Shown here: in pieces, positions 1 through 7,091 of the stretch | Numbering within the stretch: position 1 is the first letter of the stretch | How the letters are laid out: every line of letters starts with the position of its first letter | Assembly: GCA_002284615.2 (NCBI GenBank) | Contig: MU069899.1 | Coordinates: 135,291 to 146,008, forward strand | Direction of reading: 5' to 3' | DNA length: 10,718 nucleotides | DNA from: Dunaliella salina | Taxonomy: Eukaryota > Chlorophyta > Chlorophyceae > Chlamydomonadales > Dunaliellaceae | Made by a program: the position numbers and the translations under genes | The notes under the pieces: generated by a model | The model's database searches: none | Seen by the model: the letters and a program-made list of their open reading frames with translations, nothing else | What the model was told of the DNA's origin: nothing

Positions 1-11
1 GGGGGGGGGGG
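1..11. repeat. Homopolymer G run at the window edge
   Basis: Eleven consecutive G residues open the window. This may be a genuine poly(G) microsatellite or an assembly edge artefact; sequence alone cannot separate these. Nothing coding is attached to it. Confidence 0.8.
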
Positions 12-774
12 TTAATCTTCCGACTGGAAAGATTGGGTACGCAGGGCCATTGCCGGGCAGTCTTTGTATTATTTCCATCCATTATTTTGGTTGTGATTGC
101 CTCTGTAAGGCTGTAAGCGTGCAAGGTGCAAATGGGGGCTTGTGTGACACCTGTTATTGCCCTTGTGAGGTTACAGAAGCCTCTTAACTAATTCAATTGT
201 CTGTATAAAATTTGAAAGTGCTGGTGACAAGGGGTCCAGATATCATCTTGAGCTAAGCGTGCCGCATTCTGGTTACCTGGTACCTTGCTATGGCTCATGC
301 GGCTTGCCAAAAGGAAAGATAGGAAAAGGACAGAGGAGGAAAGAAATGGAAGAAAAAAAGGAAAGTAAAGAAAGAAATGGAATGGAATGGAAAGAAAACA
401 AAAGCGAGGACAATGTCGGGGCTGCCAAATTTGGATAGCCTGCGATACTGTGCGCGAAGTTCTGGAGCATTTTTAGTTGAAAACAATTTTTGGTCGGAAG
501 GCAGGTGTACATTTGGGGCTGGGCATCCTTGAACCCCCCGGTTCATCCCTAAACCATGCTTCCAGCGCTCCCATCAAGATGAAAAGGGTACCAATCTGCT
601 CCTTTTGAACTTCCCTGTCCATCTGCTAACTTTAACACATCCAAAAAGTGAGTTGCAGAAGAGACATGGGGCCAAAACTGGCCAGCGGACGACCATGCAT
701 ACCTGCCTGTCCAGCCCACAACTGGCTTGCAAGTCCACAGACTGCCCTCATAACTTCACCAAGGAAAGAAAACA
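12..774. other. Non-coding stretch, no gene recognised
   Basis: Apart from the purine-rich tract described separately, I see no exon-like stretch here. Open frames are short, low in complexity where they cross the purine tract, and show no recognisable motif. No tRNA or rRNA signature was found on either strand. Confidence 0.5.
308..408. repeat. Polypurine low-complexity tract with an AATGG microsatellite
   Basis: About 100 bases are almost entirely A and G on + (blocks such as AGGAAAAGG and GAAAGAAATGG), including a short (GGAAT)n run near 376-392. On the minus strand this gives Phe/Ser/Leu/Pro-rich frames that are composition artefacts, not proteins. Long purine/pyrimidine mirror tracts can in principle form triplex DNA, but no function is implied. 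Confidence 0.8.
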
Positions 775-1314
775 TTGTACATTTACACTGACCTGGAAGT
801 TTGGAATGACTTGCTGCACTTCCGCCTCTACGCACCTGCAGCCCACACCCTTGCACATATGGCTAAACTCCCAGCCATGCATACAGACTCCCCCTTTCCC
901 CCAATTCGCACAAAGTCTATAAATATGCCTGTAGACCTCCTTGAGCTCAGAAACACAGTGATATGGTCAGAATTCTGTAGGAGCATCCCGGAAATTTTTT
1001 GGAGGAGAAATTTAAATACCCGGATCCCCCCGATCCCCCCTGAACCACCCACCACCCTCCTAACCTCTTCGGATTGCAATTTTGCCTACCAAGTTTTGAT
1101 ATTTTTTTGTTCTATTACAGGGAAGTACAGGAGGGTATGTTACTCTTCCAGTCTTACCGGAGGAGCTTTTCAAACGTTTCGGGTCCCGCCGGAGGCACTT
1201 TGGAAACATTTGCGGTTTGTCTTTTACAAAATCCCCGGCCATGATTGTATGTGTGTGCATGTGTTTTTGGAGTACACAAAACATCTTTGTCTAGTAAGGA
1301 AAAACTACCTGTAA
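775..1314 (+). CDS. Unrecognised open frame, 179 codons, doubtful
   Basis: This is the longest uninterrupted frame in the window. The first 75 or so residues look moderately protein-like (a stretch beginning DLEVWNDLLHFRLYAP), but I recognise no family. From about 1019 onward the frame crosses a C-rich low-complexity segment and then an intron-like TTCTATTACAG, so coding potential there is poor. It could be a decayed transposon exon, a real exon ending before 1020, or chance. An open frame this long is only mildly surprising across six frames of 10.7 kb. Confidence 0.15.
   Translation: MYIYTDLEVWNDLLHFRLYAPAAHTLAHMAKLPAMHTDSPFPPIRTKSINMPVDLLELRNTVIWSEFCRSIPEIFWRRNLNTRIPPIPPEPPTTLLTSSDCNFAYQVLIFFCSITGKYRRVCYSSSLTGGAFQTFRVPPEALWKHLRFVFYKIPGHDCMCVHVFLEYTKHLCLVRKNYL
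1019..1056 (-). other. Potential G-quadruplex (C-run cluster on +)
   Basis: Five C runs lie within 38 bases on +: CCC at 1019, six C at 1026, six C at 1035, CCC at 1048 and CCC at 1054. On the minus strand these are five G runs with short loops of 3 to 7 bases, which fits the standard pattern for an intramolecular G-quadruplex. No gene start is clearly linked to it. Confidence 0.6.
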
Positions 1315-1687
1315 TTTTTGAGCTGAGTTTGGAAGTGTCAATAACTGGAAGAAACATGCGCAGTCACTCTGCATGAAATGAACATGCAAAGTTAAGCTCA
1401 GGAGTTCCACCAGGTTGTTAGGTTCCAGAAAATATACTCTCATGACACCACAAATTGCTCAGAAGCGCTTATAGTGCTTTTAAGGTTACAGAGTTCTTCA
1501 TGCTGCTTAACTGCGTTCAACTGATGCTATGGCCTTGTGTCTTCACAAGACTTCATTTCTGTTACATGCACATGGCGATCATTTGCATGATGTTCATGGG
1601 GTTGCCTCACGCGGCTAATTTGTGTGGTCCTCCACGTGGATGTGTGCAAGGCGTGGTGTGAATGGATAGGAGTAACACCAAACAAGC

Positions 1688-1702
1688 AATAAAAAAAAAA
1701 AA
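1688..1702 (+). repeat. AATAAA plus genomic A-run, possible retroposed 3' end
   Basis: AATAAA merges into a run of 12 A at 1691-1702. A genomic A-run directly downstream of such a hexamer can mark the 3' end of a retroposed transcript on +. I cannot identify the source transcript upstream and see no clear target-site duplication, so a simple A-run is equally possible. Confidence 0.3.
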
Positions 1703-2160
1703 TCCCCAGCTGGGGCCTATGCTGTCGGCTACCAGAATGGAGAGCATCCCTCACTCCCTCGGGCCAATTGTAGCCTGCATCCAGCAAACCCTGCAACGCC
1801 TGCCTGAACTCATGGGTCGGGGTGCTGCTCCATCCACTCCTAAGACCAGGCTTTGGGGGAGTGCAGGCCACAGGCTGAGGGGGAGGCTCAGATTCAGGCT
1901 AAGGAGAGGGGCGGGCTTCTCCATGTGGGGCCCTGGGATGCCCCTGCTTGAGCCCCTGCATGAAATGGGTTTTGTGGCCTTCAAAGCATTGCCTGTCTGT
2001 TCCATGCCTTTTCCAATCAGGCTGTGACCAGGAATTCAAGGGCTGCCAGCAACTCAGTCCAGACTTACATAGGGTGAGCAGAGTCTGCGATGGCGGGGGG
2101 GCTCTGCCAGGCTGGGCGTGGACCCTCGCCCTCCCCGTCTCCCCTCCGCGCCTCCCTCTC
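1703..2160. other. GC-rich stretch, unassigned, possibly part of a gene
   Basis: Base composition rises here relative to both flanks, and both strands carry open frames of 80 to 120 codons that overlap each other. One minus-strand stretch near 1830-1700 reads ALQGLLDAGYNWPEGVRDAL, which is protein-like, but I cannot place it in a family and the overlapping + frame is just as long. The segment ends in a pyrimidine-rich tract (about 2123-2165) followed by CCAG, which resembles a 3' splice site. Confidence 0.25.
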
Positions 2161-2169
2161 CTGCCAGTC

Positions 2170-2207
2170 ATGGCTGCTGACCCTGGCTTTGTGCTTACGA
2201 TTGAAGG
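2170..2207 (+). CDS. Candidate short first coding exon, unrecognised
   Basis: An ATG just after a long pyrimidine-rich tract opens a codon-biased frame reading MAADPGFVLTIE, then reaches a weak GT donor (GG|GTTAGC). If real, the exon is 38 nt and ends in phase 2. The pyrimidine tract could be a 5' leader or a splice acceptor tract. The phase does not join directly to the exon at 3163, so at least one more exon would be needed between them. The family is not recognised. Confidence 0.18.
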
Positions 2208-2504
2208 GTTAGCCTACCGGAGACACTTACAAAACTTTTCCGGTTCTGCCGTACCGGACCCTAACCGGCGCAGGCCAAAGCTGTAATTAAATCTCCGGTT
2301 CCCGGCCGGCGTGTACATCCCTGTTCTATTATTATAGTTTTTGATCCTTGATGGCTCTCAAACCCAGGACTCCAAATATATGATTATGTAGTTCTGTAAA
2401 ACATCAGCGTGCCCGCCCAAATGTGATACTTTTTGAAGCCTCCTTGTAAAGAAAAGAGAAGAAAAATCTACGCAAGCCAAAGCCTGGGCTAGTATGTTAC
2501 CTTT

Positions 2505-2816
2505 CAGGGCAGGGGCTGGCTGCGGTTGGCAGGCCATGCTGGCCATCTGCAAGACCACCAAGCAAAATTTTACTCGGAATATTTTGCCCACCCAACCCTT
2601 CCCACTGAAGCAATGCTGAAGTGCTGCCTGAAACGTTTGCTTGGCCTACATATCAAATTTCAGGGTGTGGGCTGCGCTGGGCGGGCGATGCTGGCCGTCT
2701 TCTGCCCAGCTACCAAAAAAATGACTCAGAGCACTTTGCCCACAGCCCCCGCTAATTTGACGCTGTAGTGCTGCTTAGAAACTTTCGCTCGGCCTACATG
2801 TCCTGTTTCAAGACAA
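2505..2816. repeat. Diverged tandem duplication, unit about 156 bp, two copies
   Basis: Copy 1 begins with TTTCAGGG at 2502 and copy 2 with the same octamer at 2658, an offset of 156. Shared landmarks in the same order are ATGCTGGCC near the start, TTTTGCCCAC/CTTTGCCCAC in the middle, and AAGTGCTGCCT/TAGTGCTGCTT then CTTGGCCTACAT/CTCGGCCTACAT at the end. The copies differ by many substitutions, so the duplication is old. It carries no recognisable gene. Confidence 0.7.
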
Positions 2817-3120
2817 GGCAAACACAGGTTAAGCTCGTGTGGCAGATTTTTCACATACCCTGCTTGGAAAAAAGTAAACCTCTGCAGATTCACGCCCCAT
2901 GAGCGGGGGTTTGGCCAAAAAGAAATGGGAGAAAGGAAGAAAGCTGAGGCTAACCAAAAAGGCCACCTTTCATAATTGCTTGATTAAATTATGGCCTAGC
3001 AGTTGCGCGTGTCGACTCATGGCCCTCTTTCTCTCTTGTAACCGAAAAGGCCACATTTAAGCAGCTGAATTTGTATGCATCATCAGCTTTGGAGAAGATT
3101 GAGATTCATTATGTTCATCT

Positions 3121-3125
3121 GCACG

Positions 3126-3156
<31 letters not shown>

Positions 3157-3160
3157 ATGC
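3121..3160. repeat. (CG)n/(CA)n microsatellite
   Basis: Forty bases of strictly alternating purine and pyrimidine, first GC-rich and then about eleven CA units, ending in ATGC. The pattern is the classic Z-DNA-prone type. It occupies the place where a polypyrimidine tract would be expected for the splice acceptor at 3162. Confidence 0.9.
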
Positions 3161-3162
3161 AG

Positions 3163-3234
3163 TACCTCAACACCGAGCCCTTCATGGAGGCCATTGCCAA
3201 GACCTTTGCAGCTAAGCAAGGCGTGCCCAAGTGA
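3163..3234 (+). CDS. Probable exon of an unrecognised gene, last or internal
   Basis: After ATGCAG at the end of the CA repeat, a short frame shows strong GC-ending codon choice unlike its surroundings and encodes YLNTEPFMEAIAKTF followed by AAKQGVPK. It then meets either TGA at 3232-3234, making it a terminal exon, or a good splice donor (CCCAA|GTGAGG, exon end 3230, phase 2), making it internal. A strong acceptor, CTTCCTTTGCAG, lies at 3529-3540; joining there gives five more residues (AWSRL) and a stop. The amphipathic helix-like sequence suggests a folded domain, but I do not recognise it. Upstream exons were not found with confidence. Confidence 0.4.
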   Translation, partial: YLNTEPFMEAIAKTFAAKQGVPK

Positions 3235-4440
3235 GGGCAAACATTTTATCATTGGATTGTCTCCACATCACTCATGGGCAGCATAGGCAAATTTTAATGA
3301 ATTGTGCTAGATAAAGGTACAATGTTTTCACTGAGCGCACGCAGCCTCTGGCCTGCTTAGACTTCTCTTTTCTTTTCACAATGTCAGAGCCATGTATAGT
3401 ATGCTTGAGGTTGTAGATAAAGCTAGAGCAAAGCCCCTGAAACTGGAGGACACCCCCTTGGCAACCCCTATTTGCATTGCTTACTGCTTCAGCATCAATG
3501 GGTCTGCTTGGCATTGAGCTGTCCGGTGCTTCCTTTGCAGGGCTTGGTCACGGCTGTAGTGCTAATCCATGGATTTGATGGTTTTTTTGTGTTCCACCTC
3601 ACATTGTGGGGTAAGGGTAGCAATAACAACATGCATGTTCCAATGCTGCATGTGTACACTACAAGGCTTAGGCACTGTTTGCACCTGACATTTTCATTTG
3701 CACCATACCTATGGCCCATTCTACGCTGGGGCCAGGTGCATTGATCAAATGAATCTAGCACGCATGAGGTATGTACATGGAAAGGCTTGGCAACTGCTTT
3801 GTTACGTACGGTGAAGAACAGCTTGCTTGAATTCATGCAAGATGTGAGTTTAAGATTTTTTACATTTGCCTTTATGGACACTGGCTTGCCAAGGCTAGTT
3901 TGGTCCCCTCCTAATATGGTATCTGCCTTGTTGAACTTTAATGAGGCCTGGGATGATGATGTGACAATGATGATGATGGCAAGCACGACGATGGTAATTT
4001 TTTAAGGGACAAATAAGGTGTAGCACTATTTCCCCAAAAATGTTCCGCTTTCGAACGCAGTTAATCATTTTGCCCAGTGATGTTTTGGAGCCTTTGCACA
4101 AAAGTTACTTTGTTTAAAATTCGTGTTTTTCAATCTCACCCCTTCATCAATTTTCAAGATGATTTGCAGGCATGTTGTAAGAGATCTTGGGTCGTTATCT
4201 GAAGGAAGCAGCTGCAAGAGAAAACAAGGTGCAAGATAATTGTGGTTTTGTGCATTGAATTGCTGTTAATTGCTTCCGAGCCATAAGAAAAGTGGACAAG
4301 GGGCCGCCAAGGGTTAGCTCCCTGTGACATACATGCTGTGCAGGGATTGCTCTCCGGAGCATGCTTGGCCCTCTGAATTGCATCATACTGCACCCTGACA
4401 TGCGTGATTTGCGTTCTAGTCAGTATATCTTGAGCTGCTG
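3235..4440. other. Non-coding stretch, possibly intron or 3' flank; small GAT repeat
   Basis: No recognisable protein or RNA gene. A 163-codon frame on the minus strand (3495-3986) has no motif and mixed composition. A short GAT/ATG microsatellite lies at about 3953-3994. The splice-acceptor-like CTTCCTTTGCAG at 3529-3540 may belong to the gene with the exon at 3163. Confidence 0.4.
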
Positions 4441-4855
4441 AGTAAGCACACCTGGGACCTTCAAATATTTGCTGTTTGGAATGCTGCAGCTTGAATCCAT
4501 CTTAACAATAATAACGAAGACTGGCTACAAGGCCTAGCAGACGATATGCCAGAAGCCACAAAGTGGAAAATGAAGAGTGTCAGCAGCCACCCTGTTCTCA
4601 ATCCCATGCATGCTGACATGCCAGGTTTCAGTAAACTGGAATGCCTCCCATTTGACAAACAACACGTCTCCAAGCACCCTAGAACTTCACATATGAGTAT
4701 CCAAGATACAGACTCCCTTCCCAGCCAATCCAGAACCATCCTCAGTCTCAAAATTGTTGACTGAGAAGACATGGGCATACACAGATGTCAGCTGCCTTGT
4801 CCAGAACAGCAAGCAAGAAAATGGGGCAGGCGCCTACTGCCCACTTACTGCCAGT

Positions 4856-4870
4856 GTTGTCAGTGACAAC
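4856..4870. repeat. Short palindrome GTTGTCA-G-TGACAAC
   Basis: Seven-base arms around one base, inside the RNase H segment of LINE fragment A. Its core TGTCAGTGACA recurs in fragment C at 8344-8354, at a different place in the domain. It is probably a by-product of the coding sequence. Confidence 0.6.
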
Positions 4871-5016
4871 AAAAACTTTGTAGAACCAAATGGTGCTGGG
4901 GTTACTGAAACCATCACTAGAGCTGAACTGGCAGCAATTGCTGCTGCTATCATCACCAAACATGCAGGCATTGCGTCAAACAGCCTCACCTCTTTTACTT
5001 AAGTACGTAAACAGCT

Positions 5017-5066
5017 TCTCTATCCTGAAAACCATCAGAACTCTCTATCCTGAAAAACGTCAGAAC
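5017..5066. repeat. 25-bp tandem repeat, left part (two units)
   Basis: Two units of TCTCTATCCTGAAAA followed by CCATCAGAAC or ACGTCAGAAC lie at 5017-5041 and 5042-5066. The unit originates in RNase H coding sequence (QLLYPE-HQNS). Further degenerate units continue at 8072-8140 beyond the large insertion, so the insertion appears to have landed inside one array. Confidence 0.75.
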
Positions 5067-5078
5067 TCTCTACTCAAA
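5067..5078. repeat. Target-site duplication, right-hand partner at 8058-8069
   Basis: TCTCTACTCAAA occurs exactly here and again at 8058-8069. The two copies bracket the minus-strand LINE composite, whose TGTAAATC tail ends immediately next to this copy, as expected for target-primed reverse transcription. Confidence 0.7.
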
Positions 5079-5166
5079 GATTTTCAGATTTACAGGGTTT
5101 ACAAGGTTGACAAGGGAACATAACCTTCAGCCAGAAAGTTTGGCTGCTCGGTGTGGTGAAAGAAAT
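5079..5166 (-). other. 3' untranslated tail of LINE B with hairpin and TGTAAATC end
   Basis: On the minus strand, after the stop codon, comes a hairpin (CAGCCA at 5146-5141 and TGGCTG at 5133-5128 around a 7-base loop), then AAGGTTA, then TTGTAAACCCTGTAAATC, ending next to the duplication at 5078. Two other tails in the window share this layout (7289-7389 and 7971-8057). A conserved 3' hairpin with a short terminal repeat is the usual recognition signal for LINE reverse transcriptase; that role is inferred here. Confidence 0.65.
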
Positions 5167-5598
5167 TTATAAGCTCAGAGATGTAGCGATAAGTCTGAGT
5201 ATCTCGGTTTTAAAAAAACGAGCTACATCCAGAGAGCAGGCATCAGAAAAAAAGAAAGATCCTGTACCATTTGACACTACTCTGTGAGCAGGAAAGGCAC
5301 TAAAGAGATGTGCATACTTTCTTCTAAGGCAACACAGAAAGTTGCAAGGGCAGAGAACAATGACGTGCTTTTCATCCTGCCATTGTTCTGAAACACATAA
5401 ATCACATTGAGGTGCATGTCCATGTCAATGAGAAGTTTCAACTCGAAGTTTATGGGCGTGCAATCGGAAGCAAGCAATGTTCCTCTGCATATGCCTACCC
5501 AAATCCAAATGCAGATACCTAGGAGTATGGAGAGGTTTACCAAGAGCAGAATTATGCCGGAAGGGAAGCGCTACCCAGTTATGGTACTTGGCTAACGT
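5167..5598 (-). pseudogene. LINE B, C-terminal segment with CCHC zinc-knuckle-like motif
   Basis: The minus-strand frame reads YHNWVALPF, then PRYLHLDLGRHM, FRLHAHKLRVETSH, a TGA in place of a probable Trp, then CDLC, QDEKH and a Cys four residues after that His. The CX2C-X10-H-X4-C arrangement near the C-terminus is a nucleic-acid-binding knuckle of a kind common in LINEs. The frame then runs to a TAA at 5167. Apart from the one TGA it is open for over 130 codons. It joins the segment at 7092-7288 across the DNA transposon; removing that element with one 8-bp flank gives continuous NKFVKYHNWVALPF. Confidence 0.75.
5591..5598. repeat. Degenerate 8-bp target-site duplication, left copy
   Basis: GCTAACGT here pairs with ACGAACTT at 7084-7091 (5 of 8 bases match). 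An 8-bp duplication next to CAG...CTG ends is the hAT superfamily pattern. The match is weak alone, but deleting the element plus one 8-bp copy brings the interrupted LINE frame back in register. Confidence 0.5.
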
Positions 5599-5613
5599 CA
5601 GAAATTTCTGGCC

Positions 5614-5870
5614 TCGGCTGAACAGCGACTAATGCGGCTGTTGTCAGCCGTGTGGAGTATTGGCTGAAAGTGCAGCTGAAATTTCCCATTCAGCCGTGAG
5701 CAAAAAAAAGGCCACGGCTGAAAACCCCACAACTGAACACGTGCACGGCTGATTTCAGCTGCAACAGCCGCACTTCTCAATGTGTACCTTTGAGTCGATG
5801 CGGCTGATTTCAGCTGCAACAGCTGCACTTCTTAAAAAGAAAAAAGAAAGGTTTCAGCCACAACAGCCAC
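5614..5870. repeat. Left subterminal array of CGGCTG/CAGCCG motifs
   Basis: More than a dozen near-copies of CGGCTG or CAGCCG occur here. Within them a roughly 55-bp unit repeats (CGGCTGATTTCAGCTGCAAC at 5746 and 5801), with a decayed third copy near 5851. CGGCTGATTTCAGC is the reverse complement of a motif in the right array, so the arrays are inverted relative to each other. Confidence 0.8.
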
Positions 5871-5879
5871 ACTTCTTGG

Positions 5880-6622
5880 GAAAGGAAGAGCTTAACAAAA
5901 GGGTCAAATTCGAACCTGCGGCTCCCGTGTCTACTGCATTGACCCTCAGTTTACCTTCTCAGTTTACTTCTTCCTCACATAGCAATTGTACAATATACAC
6001 TGTATGGCATATAGTGTAATTTGTTTTCACCGACCTCCATTCCTGACCACCCACTGCACCAAATTAGATAATTTTTGGATATTTGAAGCGCTTGGAGTAA
6101 AAGAACATCAGTGCAAAGGAAACAAAGTGGAACACCCCAGTGGTTGTGCATACACAGAATTCCAGCCATTTCCCTTAGAGAAATTGAAGCACAAGGGGTG
6201 CCAAAAAGGTCAAATTTTGACCTTGTTCTTTCTAAATTTTGAATATGCAGAATGCTAGCATCATATTTCAGGTTTATAATTGTAAGATTTTAGGAATGAA
6301 AATTGGTCATAGGTTGGAGGGGTGGGACATTCTAGGGTGATCTAAGGCCAGGAAGGTGATGTGGGTCCTCCATTTTTGTTATTTCTTGAACAGTGTAGAT
6401 AGCAATGATTGGCATGGTTGGATTTCATGAAAAAATGGAAGAGAGCATGTCCAGGAACAAAGGCCAGTTATCTCCCTGTGAGACTTTTTTAATAATAGCC
6501 AGATCTGAGATGAATGTCAGATCTGAGGTCTGGAACACATTTCCTATGCTTACCTTCAGAAATCAGAAGCAATCTAGAAGCCCAAATATTAAAGCACTGA
6601 GAGTGTTTGCCCATGAAGCAAG
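5880..6622. other. Core of the hAT-like element, no gene recognised
   Basis: AT-richer sequence with short frames only (the longest are about 80 to 90 codons on +, at 5986-6258 and 6405-6653), none with a recognisable domain. It contains a near-perfect palindrome, GGTCAAATTTTGACC, at 6208-6222 and a direct repeat, CAGATCTGAG, at 6500 and 6518. It could be transposase-gene debris, captured host sequence or filler. Confidence 0.5.
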
Positions 6623-6623
6623 T

Positions 6624-6746
6624 GCGTTTGAAGGGCGATTGAAGGGCGTTTGAAGTGCTCGCATTCAAACAGGCGTTTGAAATCAAACCCTAGCGTTTAA
6701 ATTGCGTTTGAAAAGGTTTCAAACGCTTTCCAAACGCTTCAAATGC
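6624..6746. repeat. Foldback cluster of GCGTTTGAA / TTCAAACGC motifs
   Basis: About ten near-copies of GCGTTTGAA, in both orientations, lie within 123 bp; the left half is mostly direct and the right half mostly inverted. The block can fold back on itself and borders the CGGCTG array. It may be a second set of binding sites or the collapsed remnant of a smaller nested element. Confidence 0.65.
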
Positions 6747-6774
6747 TCTGCACTGGTCACCGAAGGTAACATCA

Positions 6775-7066
6775 CGGCTGAACACGGCTGAAGCGGCTGA
6801 AATCAGCCGTACGGCTGCTCACAGCTGCTAGCGGCTGAACACGGCTGAAGCGGCTGAAATCAGCCGTACGGCTGCTCACAGCTGCTAGCGGCTGAACACG
6901 GCTGAAGCGGCTGCCACCTTCCTGCACTGGTTAACAAAAATAACATAACGGCTGAACACGGCTGAAGCGGCTGAAATCAGCCGTGCGGCTGCTCACAGCC
7001 GCTAGCGGCTGGACACGGCTGAAAAGTTTTCAGCCGCGCTACAGTCGCATCAGCCGCTAGCAGCCG
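6775..7066. repeat. Right subterminal array with a 57-bp period
   Basis: CGGCTGAACACGG-type units start at 6775, 6832, 6889, 6949 and 7006 (the last with GGACACGG), giving spacings of 57, 57, 60 and 57. Each full unit holds the hairpin CGGCTGAAATCAGCCG. A larger duplication with 174-bp offset is superimposed: CTGCACTGGTCACC at 6748 matches CTGCACTGGTTAAC at 6922, each followed by the array. The units are contiguous with no unique spacers. Confidence 0.85.
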
Positions 7067-7091
7067 CAGGCCAGAAATTTCTGACGAACTT

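Larger units (their letters stand above)
4447..5066 (+). pseudogene. LINE fragment A: linker region plus partial RNase H domain
   Basis: This is a broken piece of a LINE polyprotein. It opens with WDLQIFAVWNAAA, a TGA at 4492, then EDWLQGLADDMPEATKWKMK. After a stop at 4762 and a frame change, an RNase H domain follows: WAYTDVSC (first catalytic Asp in the TDGS motif, Gly changed to Val), then TITRAELAAIAAAI (catalytic Glu kept), then IASNSLTS, where the usual ASDSL or TDSL Asp has become Asn. Another stop at 5000-5002 and a frame change lead to RKQLLYPENHQNS, where the domain breaks into a 25-bp array. The His/Asp end of RNase H is missing. RNase H in such elements removes the RNA strand after reverse transcription; this copy is dead. 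The frame and motif order are seen; the LINE assignment rests on family knowledge. Confidence 0.8.
5599..7083. mobile_element. Non-autonomous hAT-like DNA transposon, 1485 bp
   Basis: The ends are perfect inverted copies of CAGAAATTTCTGGCC (5599-5613 and 7069-7083). The outer 12 bases, CAGAAATTTCTG, are themselves a palindrome. Inside both ends lie dense CGGCTG/CAGCCG arrays (about 5614-5870 and 6775-7066) oriented as mirror images, a plausible set of transposase-binding sites. The flanks carry a degenerate 8-bp duplication. The core (5880-6620) has no transposase-like frame: no long ORF and no recognisable DDE/hAT dimerisation motif. It would need a transposase from elsewhere. It lies inside LINE B and so is younger than it. 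The hAT label rests on CAG termini and 8-bp duplication size only. Confidence 0.75.

Noticed and set aside
300..546. Two minus-strand frames rich in Phe, Ser and Leu
   Set aside because: They are translations of the polypurine tract and reflect composition only.
3163..3234. Ubiquitin/SUMO-like domain suggested by an ending like AxxQGV
   Set aside because: The resemblance covers only a few residues and no following beta-strand exon with a FDG-like motif was found.
3495..3986. 163-codon open frame on the minus strand
   Set aside because: No recognisable motif, mixed composition, no splice or start context, and it crosses a GAT microsatellite; probably chance.
5905..5935. TTCGAACC on + (GGTTCGAA on minus), resembling a tRNA T-loop
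   Set aside because: The flanking bases do not form a T-stem and no acceptor or anticodon arm is present at the right distance.
6405..6653. 82-codon + frame in the transposon core as a possible transposase piece
   Set aside because: No DDE residues, zinc finger or dimerisation motif, and it runs into the GCGTTTGAA repeat block.
6775..7066. Regularly spaced repeats resembling a CRISPR array
   Set aside because: Units are contiguous, contain internal palindromes, have no unique spacers, and sit inside a transposon end in a eukaryotic genome.
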